A DNA stretch of 6,539 nucleotides. It comes from an uncultured Pseudomonadota bacterium (GTDB lineage: Bacteria > Pseudomonadota > Gammaproteobacteria > Burkholderiales > SCOH01). Shown here piece by piece: positions 1-5,818 of the stretch. Numbering within the stretch: the first letter of the stretch is position 1; each line of letters begins with the position of its first letter. The notes below the pieces were generated by a model, which was not told where the DNA came from, made no database searches, and was given only the letters and a program-made list of their open reading frames with translations. A program made the position numbers and the translations under genes. The stretch covers positions 1 to 6,539 of the forward strand of contig CALMFQ010000375.1 of the NCBI GenBank assembly GCA_937863215.1, in the 5' to 3' direction.

Positions 1-347
1 ATCCCCGGCACGCGCGACAGCCGCGCCACATCTTCGCCGGATACCGCCAGCGCCAGTTCGTCGGCGTTCATGCCGGACAGGATCGCCAGCGCCGTCTTGG
101 CGCCGATGCCGGAAATCTTCAGCAGCTGGCGAAAGGTTTCGCGCTCGCTGCGGCTGGCAAAGCCATACAGCAGATGTGCGTCCTCGCGCACCACATAGTG
201 GGTGAACAGCGTGACCTTTTCGCCCGGATGCGGCAACTCGTAGAATGTCCCCATCGGCACATCGATTTCGTAACCCACGCCATTCACATCGACCACGATT
301 TGTGGCGGCTGTTTTTCGACTATCAATCCGGCAATGCGTCCGATCAT
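1..347 (-). CDS. ruvA: Holliday junction branch migration protein RuvA, N-terminal part (cut by left edge)
   Basis: RuvA tetramers bind Holliday junctions and load the RuvB motor for branch migration in cytoplasmic recombination repair. The visible 115 codons start with MIGRIAGLIVEKQPP and contain the OB-fold domain (about residues 1-63), including FYELP and VVREDAHLLYGF. Glu55 and Asp56 match the acidic pin of E. coli RuvA. Then comes the first helix-hairpin-helix (ISGIGAKTALAIL, residues 78-90). The frame is cut at SRVPG, just where the second HhH motif begins, so domain III (RuvB contact) lies outside the window. The ATG at 347 gives exactly the start of family members; the upstream AGAAGAG is only a fair ribosome site. 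A TATGAT element lies about 37 bp upstream. Identification is very secure from full-length similarity to E. coli RuvA as remembered. Confidence 0.97.
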   Translation of the reverse strand, partial: MIGRIAGLIVEKQPPQIVVDVNGVGYEIDVPMGTFYELPHPGEKVTLFTHYVVREDAHLLYGFASRSERETFRQLLKISGIGAKTALAILSGMNADELALAVSGEDVARLSRVPG

Positions 348-383
348 GTTGAACTGCTCTTCTGGCAAGGAATGAGGGGCCTA

Positions 384-389
384 ATCATA
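384..389 (-). promoter_or_regulatory. Putative -10 element of the ruvA promoter
   Basis: On the minus strand the sequence GCGCTATGATTAG contains TATGAT, five of six matches to the sigma-70 -10 consensus. It would start a transcript about 30 nt ahead of the ruvA ATG. No good -35 hexamer sits 16-18 bp upstream. The similar GCGCTATCAT in front of rluA in the same window supports this as a house-style promoter element. Inference from sequence only. Confidence 0.4.
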
Positions 390-472
390 GCGCTGTTTGG
401 CATTTGAATCTGCAGCTGCCGCTGGGCCTGGCCCGGCGCTGCAACAGGGCTACGGCAGCCGGGCAAAGGCAA

Positions 473-494
473 ACGCCAGCCCTGCGGCTGGCGT
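473..494 (-). terminator. Terminator-like hairpin downstream of the HTH/71-aa genes
   Basis: A perfect 9-bp stem, ACGCCAGCC pairing with GGCTGGCGT, closes a 4-nt loop. Read on the minus strand it is followed by TTTGCCTTTGC, an interrupted T-rich tail; on the plus strand it is followed by the weaker CTTGTATTG. All neighbouring genes read leftward, so it most likely ends transcripts of the 71-aa gene, about 130 nt beyond its stop, and insulates ruvA. The imperfect U-tract leaves its efficiency uncertain. Confidence 0.55.
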
Positions 495-621
495 CTTGTA
501 TTGGTGCCTGGGGTATCGGACCCACCCCGGCCTGGGTCACGCTGGCTTGCGTGGGGCGTATCTTACAAGCCGATCGTGACTGAATTGTGACACGGCCGCT
601 AGTCGCTGCCGGCGCCGCGGA

Positions 622-837
622 TCAGCCGTTGTTGGCCACGCTGTCCAGTGCCGGTGCCGGCTTGCGGCGGAAATAGAAGACCTGCGGCAATTCCGCATCG
701 ACTGCCGCCGGCATGGGCTGCAGGCGGATGCCGGCATCTGCCACGGCTGCCTGTGCGGTGGCGTCGGGACGGGCGAGGCTGCGGGTCAAATGGCTTTTCA
801 GCCGCCGGATACCCTCCAGCCAATCGTAAGCGTGCAT
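622..837 (-). CDS. Hypothetical protein, 71 residues
   Basis: I do not recognise this protein. It begins MHAYDWLEGIRRLKSHLTRS and ends in VANNG. The first 20 or so residues look like an amphipathic, basic helix; the middle is Ala/Pro-rich; a short strand-like VFYFRRKP occurs near residues 52-59. There is no signal peptide, membrane segment, or cysteine. The case for a real gene is a strong Shine-Dalgarno AGGAG at 844-848, six bases before the ATG, and its position 71 bp downstream of the HTH gene on the same strand with no terminator in between, so the two are probably co-transcribed. The terminator-like hairpin at 473-494 follows it. A role linked to the HTH gene is only guilt by association. 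The main doubt is that short frames are common in GC-rich DNA. Confidence 0.6.
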   Translation of the reverse strand: MHAYDWLEGIRRLKSHLTRSLARPDATAQAAVADAGIRLQPMPAAVDAELPQVFYFRRKPAPALDSVANNG

Positions 838-908
838 TCCTGTCTCCTGTCTTGTCCGGTGTGATGTGGTGAGCCCGTCGGGCAGGCTGCTTGCAGTCTG
901 TGCTGCTT

Positions 909-1199
909 TCAGTTGCCGTCGAACAGATCGGCCTGGCGCGAGCCGCCAAACCGGCCTTTGATGCCCGCGCCGCGCGGTTTTTTTTCTTCGATGTCGAGTT
1001 TTGCCAGCACGGCGCGAAAATCGACCTGCCGCTCTGCCATTTCGCCCAGCAACGCCGCAATCACCGCCAGATGCGCCGGTACGCTGCCGATGCGGGCATA
1101 GTTGCTGATCGAATTGCGGTTCATTTTCAGCAGTTGGGCAAACTCGCGCAGGCTAAGCCCGGCTTTGCCCAGCTGGCGCTGGAATTCTTCGTAATGCAT
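909..1199 (-). CDS. Small XRE-like helix-turn-helix protein with C-terminal clamp-motif-like tail
   Basis: A 96-residue cytoplasmic DNA-binding protein is predicted when translation starts at the ATG at 1199 (MHYEEFQRQLGKAGLSLREF). A helix-turn-helix spans about residues 13-37, with LREFAQLLKMNRNSISNYA reading as helix-turn-recognition helix. Then come a helical stretch (VPAHLAVIAALLGEMAE), a basic EEKKPRG segment and a tail ending QADLFDGN. The length and HTH placement resemble short XRE-type regulators; I do not know a gene name. An alternative in-frame ATG at 1229 adds ten residues (MLILPAPVYP). Neither start has a clear ribosome site. I prefer 1199 because the added residues look non-conserved and a TTGTCG/TATGCT promoter pair with 17-bp spacing would overlap the upstream start. 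The palindromic AT-rich element immediately upstream is a plausible autoregulatory operator. Confidence 0.8.
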   Translation of the reverse strand: MHYEEFQRQLGKAGLSLREFAQLLKMNRNSISNYARIGSVPAHLAVIAALLGEMAERQVDFRAVLAKLDIEEKKPRGAGIKGRFGGSRQADLFDGN

Positions 1200-1233
1200 G
1201 GGGTAAACCGGGGCAGGCAGAATGAGCATAGTA

Positions 1234-1287
1234 CATTATTTTATTTGCGACAAAAATAGAATAATTATTCTAGCAAATAAAATAATG
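1234..1287. promoter_or_regulatory. AT-rich nested inverted repeats, probable operator/promoter of the HTH gene
   Basis: Two perfect 15-bp arms, CATTATTTTATTTGC (1234-1248) and GCAAATAAAATAATG (1273-1287), are inverted relative to each other. Inside them lies a perfect 16-bp palindrome, TAGAATAATTATTCTA (1257-1272), which abuts the right arm and is off-centre by 4 bp. Four copies of a 9-bp unit of the form ATTATTYTA can be read: 1235-1243 and 1264-1272 in one direction, 1257-1265 and 1278-1286 in the other. The last pair, same orientation, starts 21 bp apart, two DNA helical turns. The element lies between the PPTase stop and the HTH gene start. It probably contains binding sites for the HTH protein; that is inference. 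Confidence 0.6.
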
Positions 1288-1306
1288 GGGAAATTGTCTT
1301 GTGTTA

Positions 1307-1996
1307 TCAGGTGCTTGTTTGGATAGTGAATTCAACGCAGTGCACGGTTGCTACTGTGTCGCTCAGCAGGCACGCCGCAGTACGATAACCGGGGCGCAGT
1401 TCCAGCTCCAGCAGTTGCTGCGGGCCGCGTGCCAGCGGGCCGGCGCAGTGCGGCGTGCCGTTATCGAGCCCGGCCAGGCGGATTTGCGCCATGCTGGCGA
1501 GATTGCCGCCAGTGGCCTTGAGCCAGGCTTCCTTGAGCGTCCACCAGCGGTAAAACTCCGTCGCCGGCAGCGGCCGCGCGCCGTGCCGAAGCTGCCAGTC
1601 GTGCCATTCGCTGGCGAATTCGTGCGCCAGCAGCCCGGCCATTTCAGCGAGCGGCCGGATTGCCTCGACATCGATGCCGCACGGCGCGCGGCTCAAGACG
1701 CAGGCGACCAGTTCCTCGCTGTGCGCCAGATTGCAGTGCCAGCCGTCGCTGGCGGCGAGAGATGGCTTGCCGTCGCCGGCCTGTATCAGCGGCACCTGCG
1801 CGGCGCCGGCATGTCGTTGCAACTGGCGTAGCAGCCAGCGCCCGGCGATGAATTGCCGGCGGCCGAGCGGATGGTGCAGCCGGGCCAGGCGTTGCCGTTC
1901 GGAGCCGGTCAGCAGTGCGTCGCCGATACTCTCTGGCAGCCCGGCGATTCCGGTAAAGCCGACCCAAAGCGGCATGGCGGGCGCAATGTCGGGCAT
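1307..1996 (-). CDS. Sfp-type 4'-phosphopantetheinyl transferase superfamily protein
   Basis: Enzymes of this family move the phosphopantetheine arm of coenzyme A onto a serine of acyl, peptidyl or aryl carrier proteins. From the ATG at 1996 the protein has 229 residues, typical for Sfp-type monomeric enzymes and about twice the AcpS length. The family signatures are in order: GDGKPSL (about 74-80), NLAHS (89-93), GIDVE (107-111, Mg-binding Asp and Glu) and WTLKEAWLKATG (152-163). All core acidic residues are present. The start is ambiguous: a GTG at 2017 gives 236 residues and overlaps rluA by 17 bp; the ATG at 1996 lies four bases after the rluA stop. Neither has a strong ribosome site, which points to translational coupling. 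No carrier-protein or synthase gene is visible, so the natural substrate cannot be named. Confidence 0.92.
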   Translation of the reverse strand: MPDIAPAMPLWVGFTGIAGLPESIGDALLTGSERQRLARLHHPLGRRQFIAGRWLLRQLQRHAGAAQVPLIQAGDGKPSLAASDGWHCNLAHSEELVACVLSRAPCGIDVEAIRPLAEMAGLLAHEFASEWHDWQLRHGARPLPATEFYRWWTLKEAWLKATGGNLASMAQIRLAGLDNGTPHCAGPLARGPQQLLELELRPGYRTAACLLSDTVATVHCVEFTIQTST

Positions 1997-2000
1997 GGGT

Positions 2001-2663
2001 TCAGAATGGCGCAGCACTGCTGTACTGGCAGCGGTGCCCGGTGAGCGGGTGCGGGAAACTCAGGCTGCAGGCGTGCAGCAGCAGGCGCGGTGCGCGGCTG
2101 CGGTGGATGCCGGCGTACAGTTCGTCGCCCAGAATCGGATGGCCGAGCGCGGCCAGGTGCAGGCGCAGCTGGTGCGAGCGCCCGGTAACCGGCTCCAGTA
2201 GCACCCGGCTACTGTCGCTGGCGGCATTGTATGCCTCGCGGTGAAAGCGTGTCAGCGATGGTTTGCCGGCGACGAAATCGACTTTCTGCAGCGGCCGGTT
2301 CGGCCAGTCGGTGATCAGTGGCAGGTCGATTTCCCCCTCATCCTGCGCCAGGTGCCCGGCAACCACGGCGCGGTAGCGCTTGTCCACCTGCCGCTCGCGG
2401 AACAGTTGCGACAGCCGGCTCTGCATCGCCGGCCCGCGCGCCAGCAGCAGTAGCCCGGAGGTCGCCATGTCCAGCCGGTGCACGATCAGGGCGTCGGGAA
2501 ACTGCGCCTGTATCCGGCTGGCAGCGCAATCCTGCTTGTCGGCGCCGCGGCCCGGCACCGACAGCAGGCCGGCTGGCTTGTTCAGCAGTATGAACGTGGA
2601 ATCGACCGCCAGGATCCAGTCCGGATCGGGCGGTGGCGGGCAGTAATCAGAGGCAGGGTTCAT
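2001..2663 (-). CDS. rluA: Pseudouridine synthase RluA (23S rRNA U746 / tRNA U32 type)
   Basis: RluA isomerises uridine to pseudouridine at 23S rRNA position 746 and tRNA position 32 in E. coli. From the ATG at 2663 the product has 220 residues, against 219 in E. coli. Signatures are NKPAGLLSVPGR (28-39), the catalytic motif HRLDMATSG (62-70, nucleophile Asp65), LPLITDWPNRP with the following QKV (114-128), GRSHQLRLHL (161-170) and LGHPILGDELYA (173-184). The tail APRLLLHA also matches. These extended stretches, particularly the DWPNRP motif, single out RluA among RluA/RluC/RluD paralogs. An upstream in-frame TTG at 2720 would add 19 residues but would sit upstream of the likely promoter, so it is rejected. 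The PPTase gene follows with essentially no gap. Confidence 0.94.
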   Translation of the reverse strand: MNPASDYCPPPPDPDWILAVDSTFILLNKPAGLLSVPGRGADKQDCAASRIQAQFPDALIVHRLDMATSGLLLLARGPAMQSRLSQLFRERQVDKRYRAVVAGHLAQDEGEIDLPLITDWPNRPLQKVDFVAGKPSLTRFHREAYNAASDSSRVLLEPVTGRSHQLRLHLAALGHPILGDELYAGIHRSRAPRLLLHACSLSFPHPLTGHRCQYSSAAPF

Positions 2664-2689
2664 GGCGGCTACGACAACGGCAAGTGGCG

Positions 2690-2695
2690 ATGATA
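2690..2695 (-). promoter_or_regulatory. Putative -10 element of the rluA promoter
   Basis: Minus-strand GCGCGCTATCATCGCC contains TATCAT, five of six matches to the -10 consensus. A possible -35, TTGCGC, lies 19 bp upstream, slightly too far. Initiation about 7 bp downstream would give a leader near 20 nt for the ATG at 2663 and would exclude the TTG at 2720 as start. It lies in the 66-bp gap after the GGDEF/EAL gene, suggesting that rluA is transcribed separately. Confidence 0.4.
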
Positions 2696-2729
2696 GCGCG
2701 CTTTGCCGGTAGTGGCGCAACCGGCTGCC

Positions 2730-5700
2730 TCAGTGTGTCAGCCCGGCCTGGTCGGCGGTGCCGGAGACTGCGCCGGGCGCGGCTGCCGGCCATGCCCACT
2801 GCTCGAACTGCGCGGCCGGCACCGGGCGCGAATACAGGTAGCCCTGGGCGAAGTCGCAACCGGCCGCAGCCAGCAGGTCGCGCTGCGCGGCGGTCTCGAC
2901 GCCTTCGGCGATCACTTTCAGGCCCAGCTTGTGCGCCATGACGATGATCGCCTCGCACAGGGCCTGGTTGTCGGCGTCGTCGGCGAGATTGTTGACGAAC
3001 GAGCGGTCGATTTTCAGGTAGTCGATATCAAAGCGCTTCAGGTAGGCCAGTGAGGAATAACCGGTGCCGAAATCGTCGATTGCCACCTGGATGCCGGCAT
3101 CGCGGAATGCCAGCAGTTTCTGGTTGATCTGCGGTTCGGCGTTGAGCAGCAGCCCTTCGGTAATCTCGATGGCGATGCTTTGCCCCGGCATGCCCTGCTG
3201 ACGCAGGTATGCCGGCCATTGCGCGACATTGACTTCTTCGTGGCGGATCTGTACCGGCGATTTGTTGATGCTGATCTGGAATGCCGGAACGAAGCGGCTG
3301 CGCCATTGCCGTGCCTGTTGCGCCGCCTGCTGGAATACCCAGTCGCCGATCGGTACGATCAGCCCGGTTTCTTCCGCCAGCCCGATGAATTCGGCCGGGC
3401 TGATCATGCCGCGTTCCGGATGCTGCCAGCGTACCAGCGCTTCGGCCTTGTAAACCTTGCCGGTGGCCAATTCGACGATCGGTTGGTAGTAAACCAGCAG
3501 CTGCTGCCCGGCCAGCGCGCTGCGCAGGTCGCTGGTCAGGCGCAGGCGCCGCTGTGCCGCTTCCTGCAGGTCGGGGGTGAAATAGCAGAAGCGGTTGCGC
3601 CCGGCGCTCTTGGCCACGTACATCGCCTGATCGGCATGTTTGAACAGCATGTCGAGGTTGCTGGCGTGGTTGGGGTAGAGCGTAATGCCGATGCTGGCGG
3701 AAATGTATGCTTCTTCGCTGCCGAGCGTGAACGGTTCGGCGAGTTTGTCGATGATCGCCTGGGCGATACGACCGACGCTGTCGGTGTCGTCTACACCCGA
3801 CAGGATCACGGTGAATTCGTCACCGCCCAGTCGTGCCACAGTATCCGATTCGCGCACGCAGGAGGCGATGCGGCGCGCCGCGTCGATCAGCAGCACATCG
3901 CCCTTGTCATGCCCGAGCGAATCGTTGATTTCCTTGAAGCGGTCCAGGTCGATCAGCATCAGCACCATCGGCCGGCCGCAGCGATTGGCTACCAGCGCCT
4001 CGTGCTCCAGCCGGTCGTGGAACATCTGGCGGTTCGGCAGCTTGGTCAGTGCGTCGAAATTCGCCTGTTTCCAGATCATCGCCTCGAATTCCATCCGGTC
4101 GCTGATGTCGCGCCCCACCGCCAGCACCGAGATCACCTTGCCGTTCAGATCGACTTCGGCGGTCAGGCGGACGTGGCTGCACGTCTCATGGCCGCCGCGC
4201 GCTACCCAGCGCAACTCGAATTGCTGGTTGACTCCGCTGCTCAGCACGGCACGGATTTTTTCTTCGTATTGTGCGATGTTGGGGCCGCCCGGCACTTCGG
4301 TTGGGCGTTTGCCGAGCAGCTCCTGCGGGGCGTAACCGGCCAGATGGCAGAACGCCGGATTGACGTAGATGCGCCGGCAATCGGCATCGTAGCGGGCGAT
4401 GGTATCGGGCGAATTCTCGATCAGCGTGCGCGATTCCTGCTCCTTGGCAATCAGCGCCGCGGTGCGCTCGTTGACGGTGTGCTCCAGCGAGGCGTTGATT
4501 TCGTTGATCTGGCGGATTTTCTGCTTCACCGCATCGTTCATGGCGATGAAGCTCTGGGTCAGGTCGCCGGCCTCGCTGTAGCGCAGCTTTTTGCGCTCCA
4601 GCAGTGCCAGCTCTTCTTCCAGCGTCGCTGTGCGCCCTTCGTGCGCGGCGCCGCGCAGAATGCGGCTGAGCGTAGTCAGCGGTGCGGCGATCAAGGTGGC
4701 GAAATACCACGACAGCGGCACCACCAGCACCAGGCCGGCCGCTGCGATCAGCCACAGAATGCGCTGCATCTCCCAGATATTGTGTTCGACTGCTGCCTTG
4801 GAGCGCAGTGTGGCAATACTGCCGATCGGGGTGCGGCCGTTGCGGATCGGCAGTAGCGCCTGATAATAGCCGGCCCCGGCAATCGTGATTTCGTTCAGCA
4901 GCAGCGATGCTGCCGTGCCTTGGGCCGATTCGGCAATGCCCTGGCGCAGCGGGTGCCGATAGTCGGCCAGGCTGCCGCTGCCGAGCTGTTCGCCGGTGAA
5001 GACATTGATTTCGGTATCGGTCAGCCGTGCCAGTTGGTTGACAAACACGCGGTCGAGCGCCTGATCGATTACCACCAGCCCCACCTGGCGGATTTCCGCT
5101 TTGCTGCTGCCCTGGTCGAATGCCTCGTCCATGATCGGCACACTGGTTTCAATCGCCAGCGTGCCGTTGACCACCGTATAGCTGGCATCTTCGTGCTGCG
5201 GCAACATGCCGCCGAGCTCGGCGTTAATGCGTGGCGGGATCGTGCCGGTGCGCAGGCCGGCGGCGACAATATCGCTGCCGGGCGCCAGGGTGGCGCTCTG
5301 GAAGCGCAGTTGCGGGTGGCGTTCGATAAAGCCGGCCTGTTCGCTGGCGCCGTCGAACAGCGCGAATGCAATCAGATGTCCGGCGGCGTCGTAGATGGCG
5401 ATACGCGAAGCCGCTGCGGCGCTGCCGGCTTGCCTGGCTTCGCGCGCCAGTTGCAGATAGGTGTTGAACAGCGTTTCGCGATCCAGGTCGGAATGCGCGT
5501 ATTGCGCCAGATACCAGATGGTGGCGCCGAGATTGCGTTGCGTGGTCAGTTGGTGCGCGGCCGCCAGCAGTTTGCTCCTGCGCTCTGCCAGGTTGTCGGC
5601 GATATTGGCAGAAGCCTTGCGCAGCGCTGCCTGCGACTGATCCAGATGCTGCTGGCGGATCATCCACGAAACCGCCAGCATGTACGCCAGCGCCGCCAGC

Positions 5701-5756
5701 ACACCGATGACGAAAGTGCCCAGCAGCAGCATGTTCCGGAGTTGGAAGGTTTTCAT
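2730..5756 (-). CDS. Membrane receptor with periplasmic sensor, PAS, GGDEF and EAL domains (c-di-GMP synthesis/hydrolysis)
   Basis: A 1008-residue inner-membrane protein. Segments: transmembrane helix 1 at about 9-32; a periplasmic region of roughly 300 residues (33-330) of mixed helix and strand, Cache-like in style (for example RIAIYDAAGHLIA and QVGLVVIDQALDRVFV); helix 2 at about 333-354; a HAMP-like segment and coiled coil (355-440); PAS (about 443-555); GGDEF domain (about 565-730); EAL domain (about 745-985). The GGDEF motif is intact at 644-648, with the inhibitory RxxD site RESD at 635-638 and metal Asp603. EAL residues appear complete: E772 (EALVRW), N831, E864, D894-D895 (DDFGTGYSS), K915, E951 and Q971. 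It may therefore make cyclic di-GMP, degrade it, or switch. The TorT-like gene 62 bp upstream probably supplies its ligand-binding partner. Ribosome site is weak (AGGCGA) and lies partly in an inverted repeat. Confidence 0.95.
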   Translation of the reverse strand: MKTFQLRNMLLLGTFVIGVLAALAYMLAVSWMIRQQHLDQSQAALRKASANIADNLAERRSKLLAAAHQLTTQRNLGATIWYLAQYAHSDLDRETLFNTYLQLAREARQAGSAAAASRIAIYDAAGHLIAFALFDGASEQAGFIERHPQLRFQSATLAPGSDIVAAGLRTGTIPPRINAELGGMLPQHEDASYTVVNGTLAIETSVPIMDEAFDQGSSKAEIRQVGLVVIDQALDRVFVNQLARLTDTEINVFTGEQLGSGSLADYRHPLRQGIAESAQGTAASLLLNEITIAGAGYYQALLPIRNGRTPIGSIATLRSKAAVEHNIWEMQRILWLIAAAGLVLVVPLSWYFATLIAAPLTTLSRILRGAAHEGRTATLEEELALLERKKLRYSEAGDLTQSFIAMNDAVKQKIRQINEINASLEHTVNERTAALIAKEQESRTLIENSPDTIARYDADCRRIYVNPAFCHLAGYAPQELLGKRPTEVPGGPNIAQYEEKIRAVLSSGVNQQFELRWVARGGHETCSHVRLTAEVDLNGKVISVLAVGRDISDRMEFEAMIWKQANFDALTKLPNRQMFHDRLEHEALVANRCGRPMVLMLIDLDRFKEINDSLGHDKGDVLLIDAARRIASCVRESDTVARLGGDEFTVILSGVDDTDSVGRIAQAIIDKLAEPFTLGSEEAYISASIGITLYPNHASNLDMLFKHADQAMYVAKSAGRNRFCYFTPDLQEAAQRRLRLTSDLRSALAGQQLLVYYQPIVELATGKVYKAEALVRWQHPERGMISPAEFIGLAEETGLIVPIGDWVFQQAAQQARQWRSRFVPAFQISINKSPVQIRHEEVNVAQWPAYLRQQGMPGQSIAIEITEGLLLNAEPQINQKLLAFRDAGIQVAIDDFGTGYSSLAYLKRFDIDYLKIDRSFVNNLADDADNQALCEAIIVMAHKLGLKVIAEGVETAAQRDLLAAAGCDFAQGYLYSRPVPAAQFEQWAWPAAAPGAVSGTADQAGLTH

Positions 5757-5758
5757 TT

Positions 5759-5817
5759 CGGCATCGCCTGGTGCTGGGAAATTGGCAAAAAGACAAGGCT
5801 GGTACGGCCCGATGCCG
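5759..5817 (-). repeat. 8-bp inverted repeat spanning the gap before the GGDEF/EAL gene
   Basis: CGGCATCG at 5759-5766 and CGATGCCG at 5810-5817 are perfect inverted arms separated by 43 nt. They fill the gap between the TorT-like stop (5819) and the ATG at 5756. In the minus-strand mRNA the second arm ends two bases before the start codon and overlaps the only AGG-type ribosome site, so a folded leader could limit translation of the receptor. Chance occurrence cannot be excluded. Confidence 0.35.
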
Positions 5818-5818
5818 C

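Larger units (their letters stand above)
348..621. other. Intergenic region between the 71-aa gene and ruvA
   Basis: This 274-bp stretch has no coding frame I believe in on either strand. It holds the ruvA -10 element (384-389), a perfect 9-bp hairpin (473-494), two mutually exclusive small hairpins (510-528 and 519-538), and a weak -10-like TAAGAT on the minus strand (560-565). I see no tRNA, repeat array or mobile element in it. Confidence 0.6.

Noticed and set aside
348..621. tRNA or CRISPR repeats in the intergenic region
   Set aside because: The small hairpins do not assemble into a cloverleaf, there is no TTCRANY-type loop in place, and no direct repeat with regular spacing is present.
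599..1060. Minus-strand open frame of 153 codons overlapping the HTH and 71-residue genes
   Set aside because: Arg/Ala/Pro-rich composition typical of a shifted frame; both genes in the true frames have better support. Kept only as the -1 extension mentioned with the A8 run.
1234..1287. Palindrome as a Fur box or as the terminator of the transferase gene
   Set aside because: Fur sites are built around an odd-centred GATAAT-type pattern that is not matched well here. A terminator would need a GC-rich stem and short loop; this stem is AT-rich with a 24-nt loop.
2664..2720. TTG start at 2720 for rluA
   Set aside because: It adds 19 residues not found in RluA, lacks a ribosome site and lies upstream of the likely -10 element; the ATG at 2663 gives the family length.
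2705..2725. Hairpin GCCGGT/ACCGGC after the GGDEF/EAL gene as a terminator
   Set aside because: Only 6 bp, a 9-nt loop and no T-tract on either strand. It probably overlaps the rluA promoter region by chance.
3180..4856. Long plus-strand open frame of 558 codons
   Set aside because: It is fully antisense to the GGDEF/EAL gene, whose domains are unmistakable. The GC-rich codon bias of the real gene leaves this frame open, and its product shows no recognisable domain.
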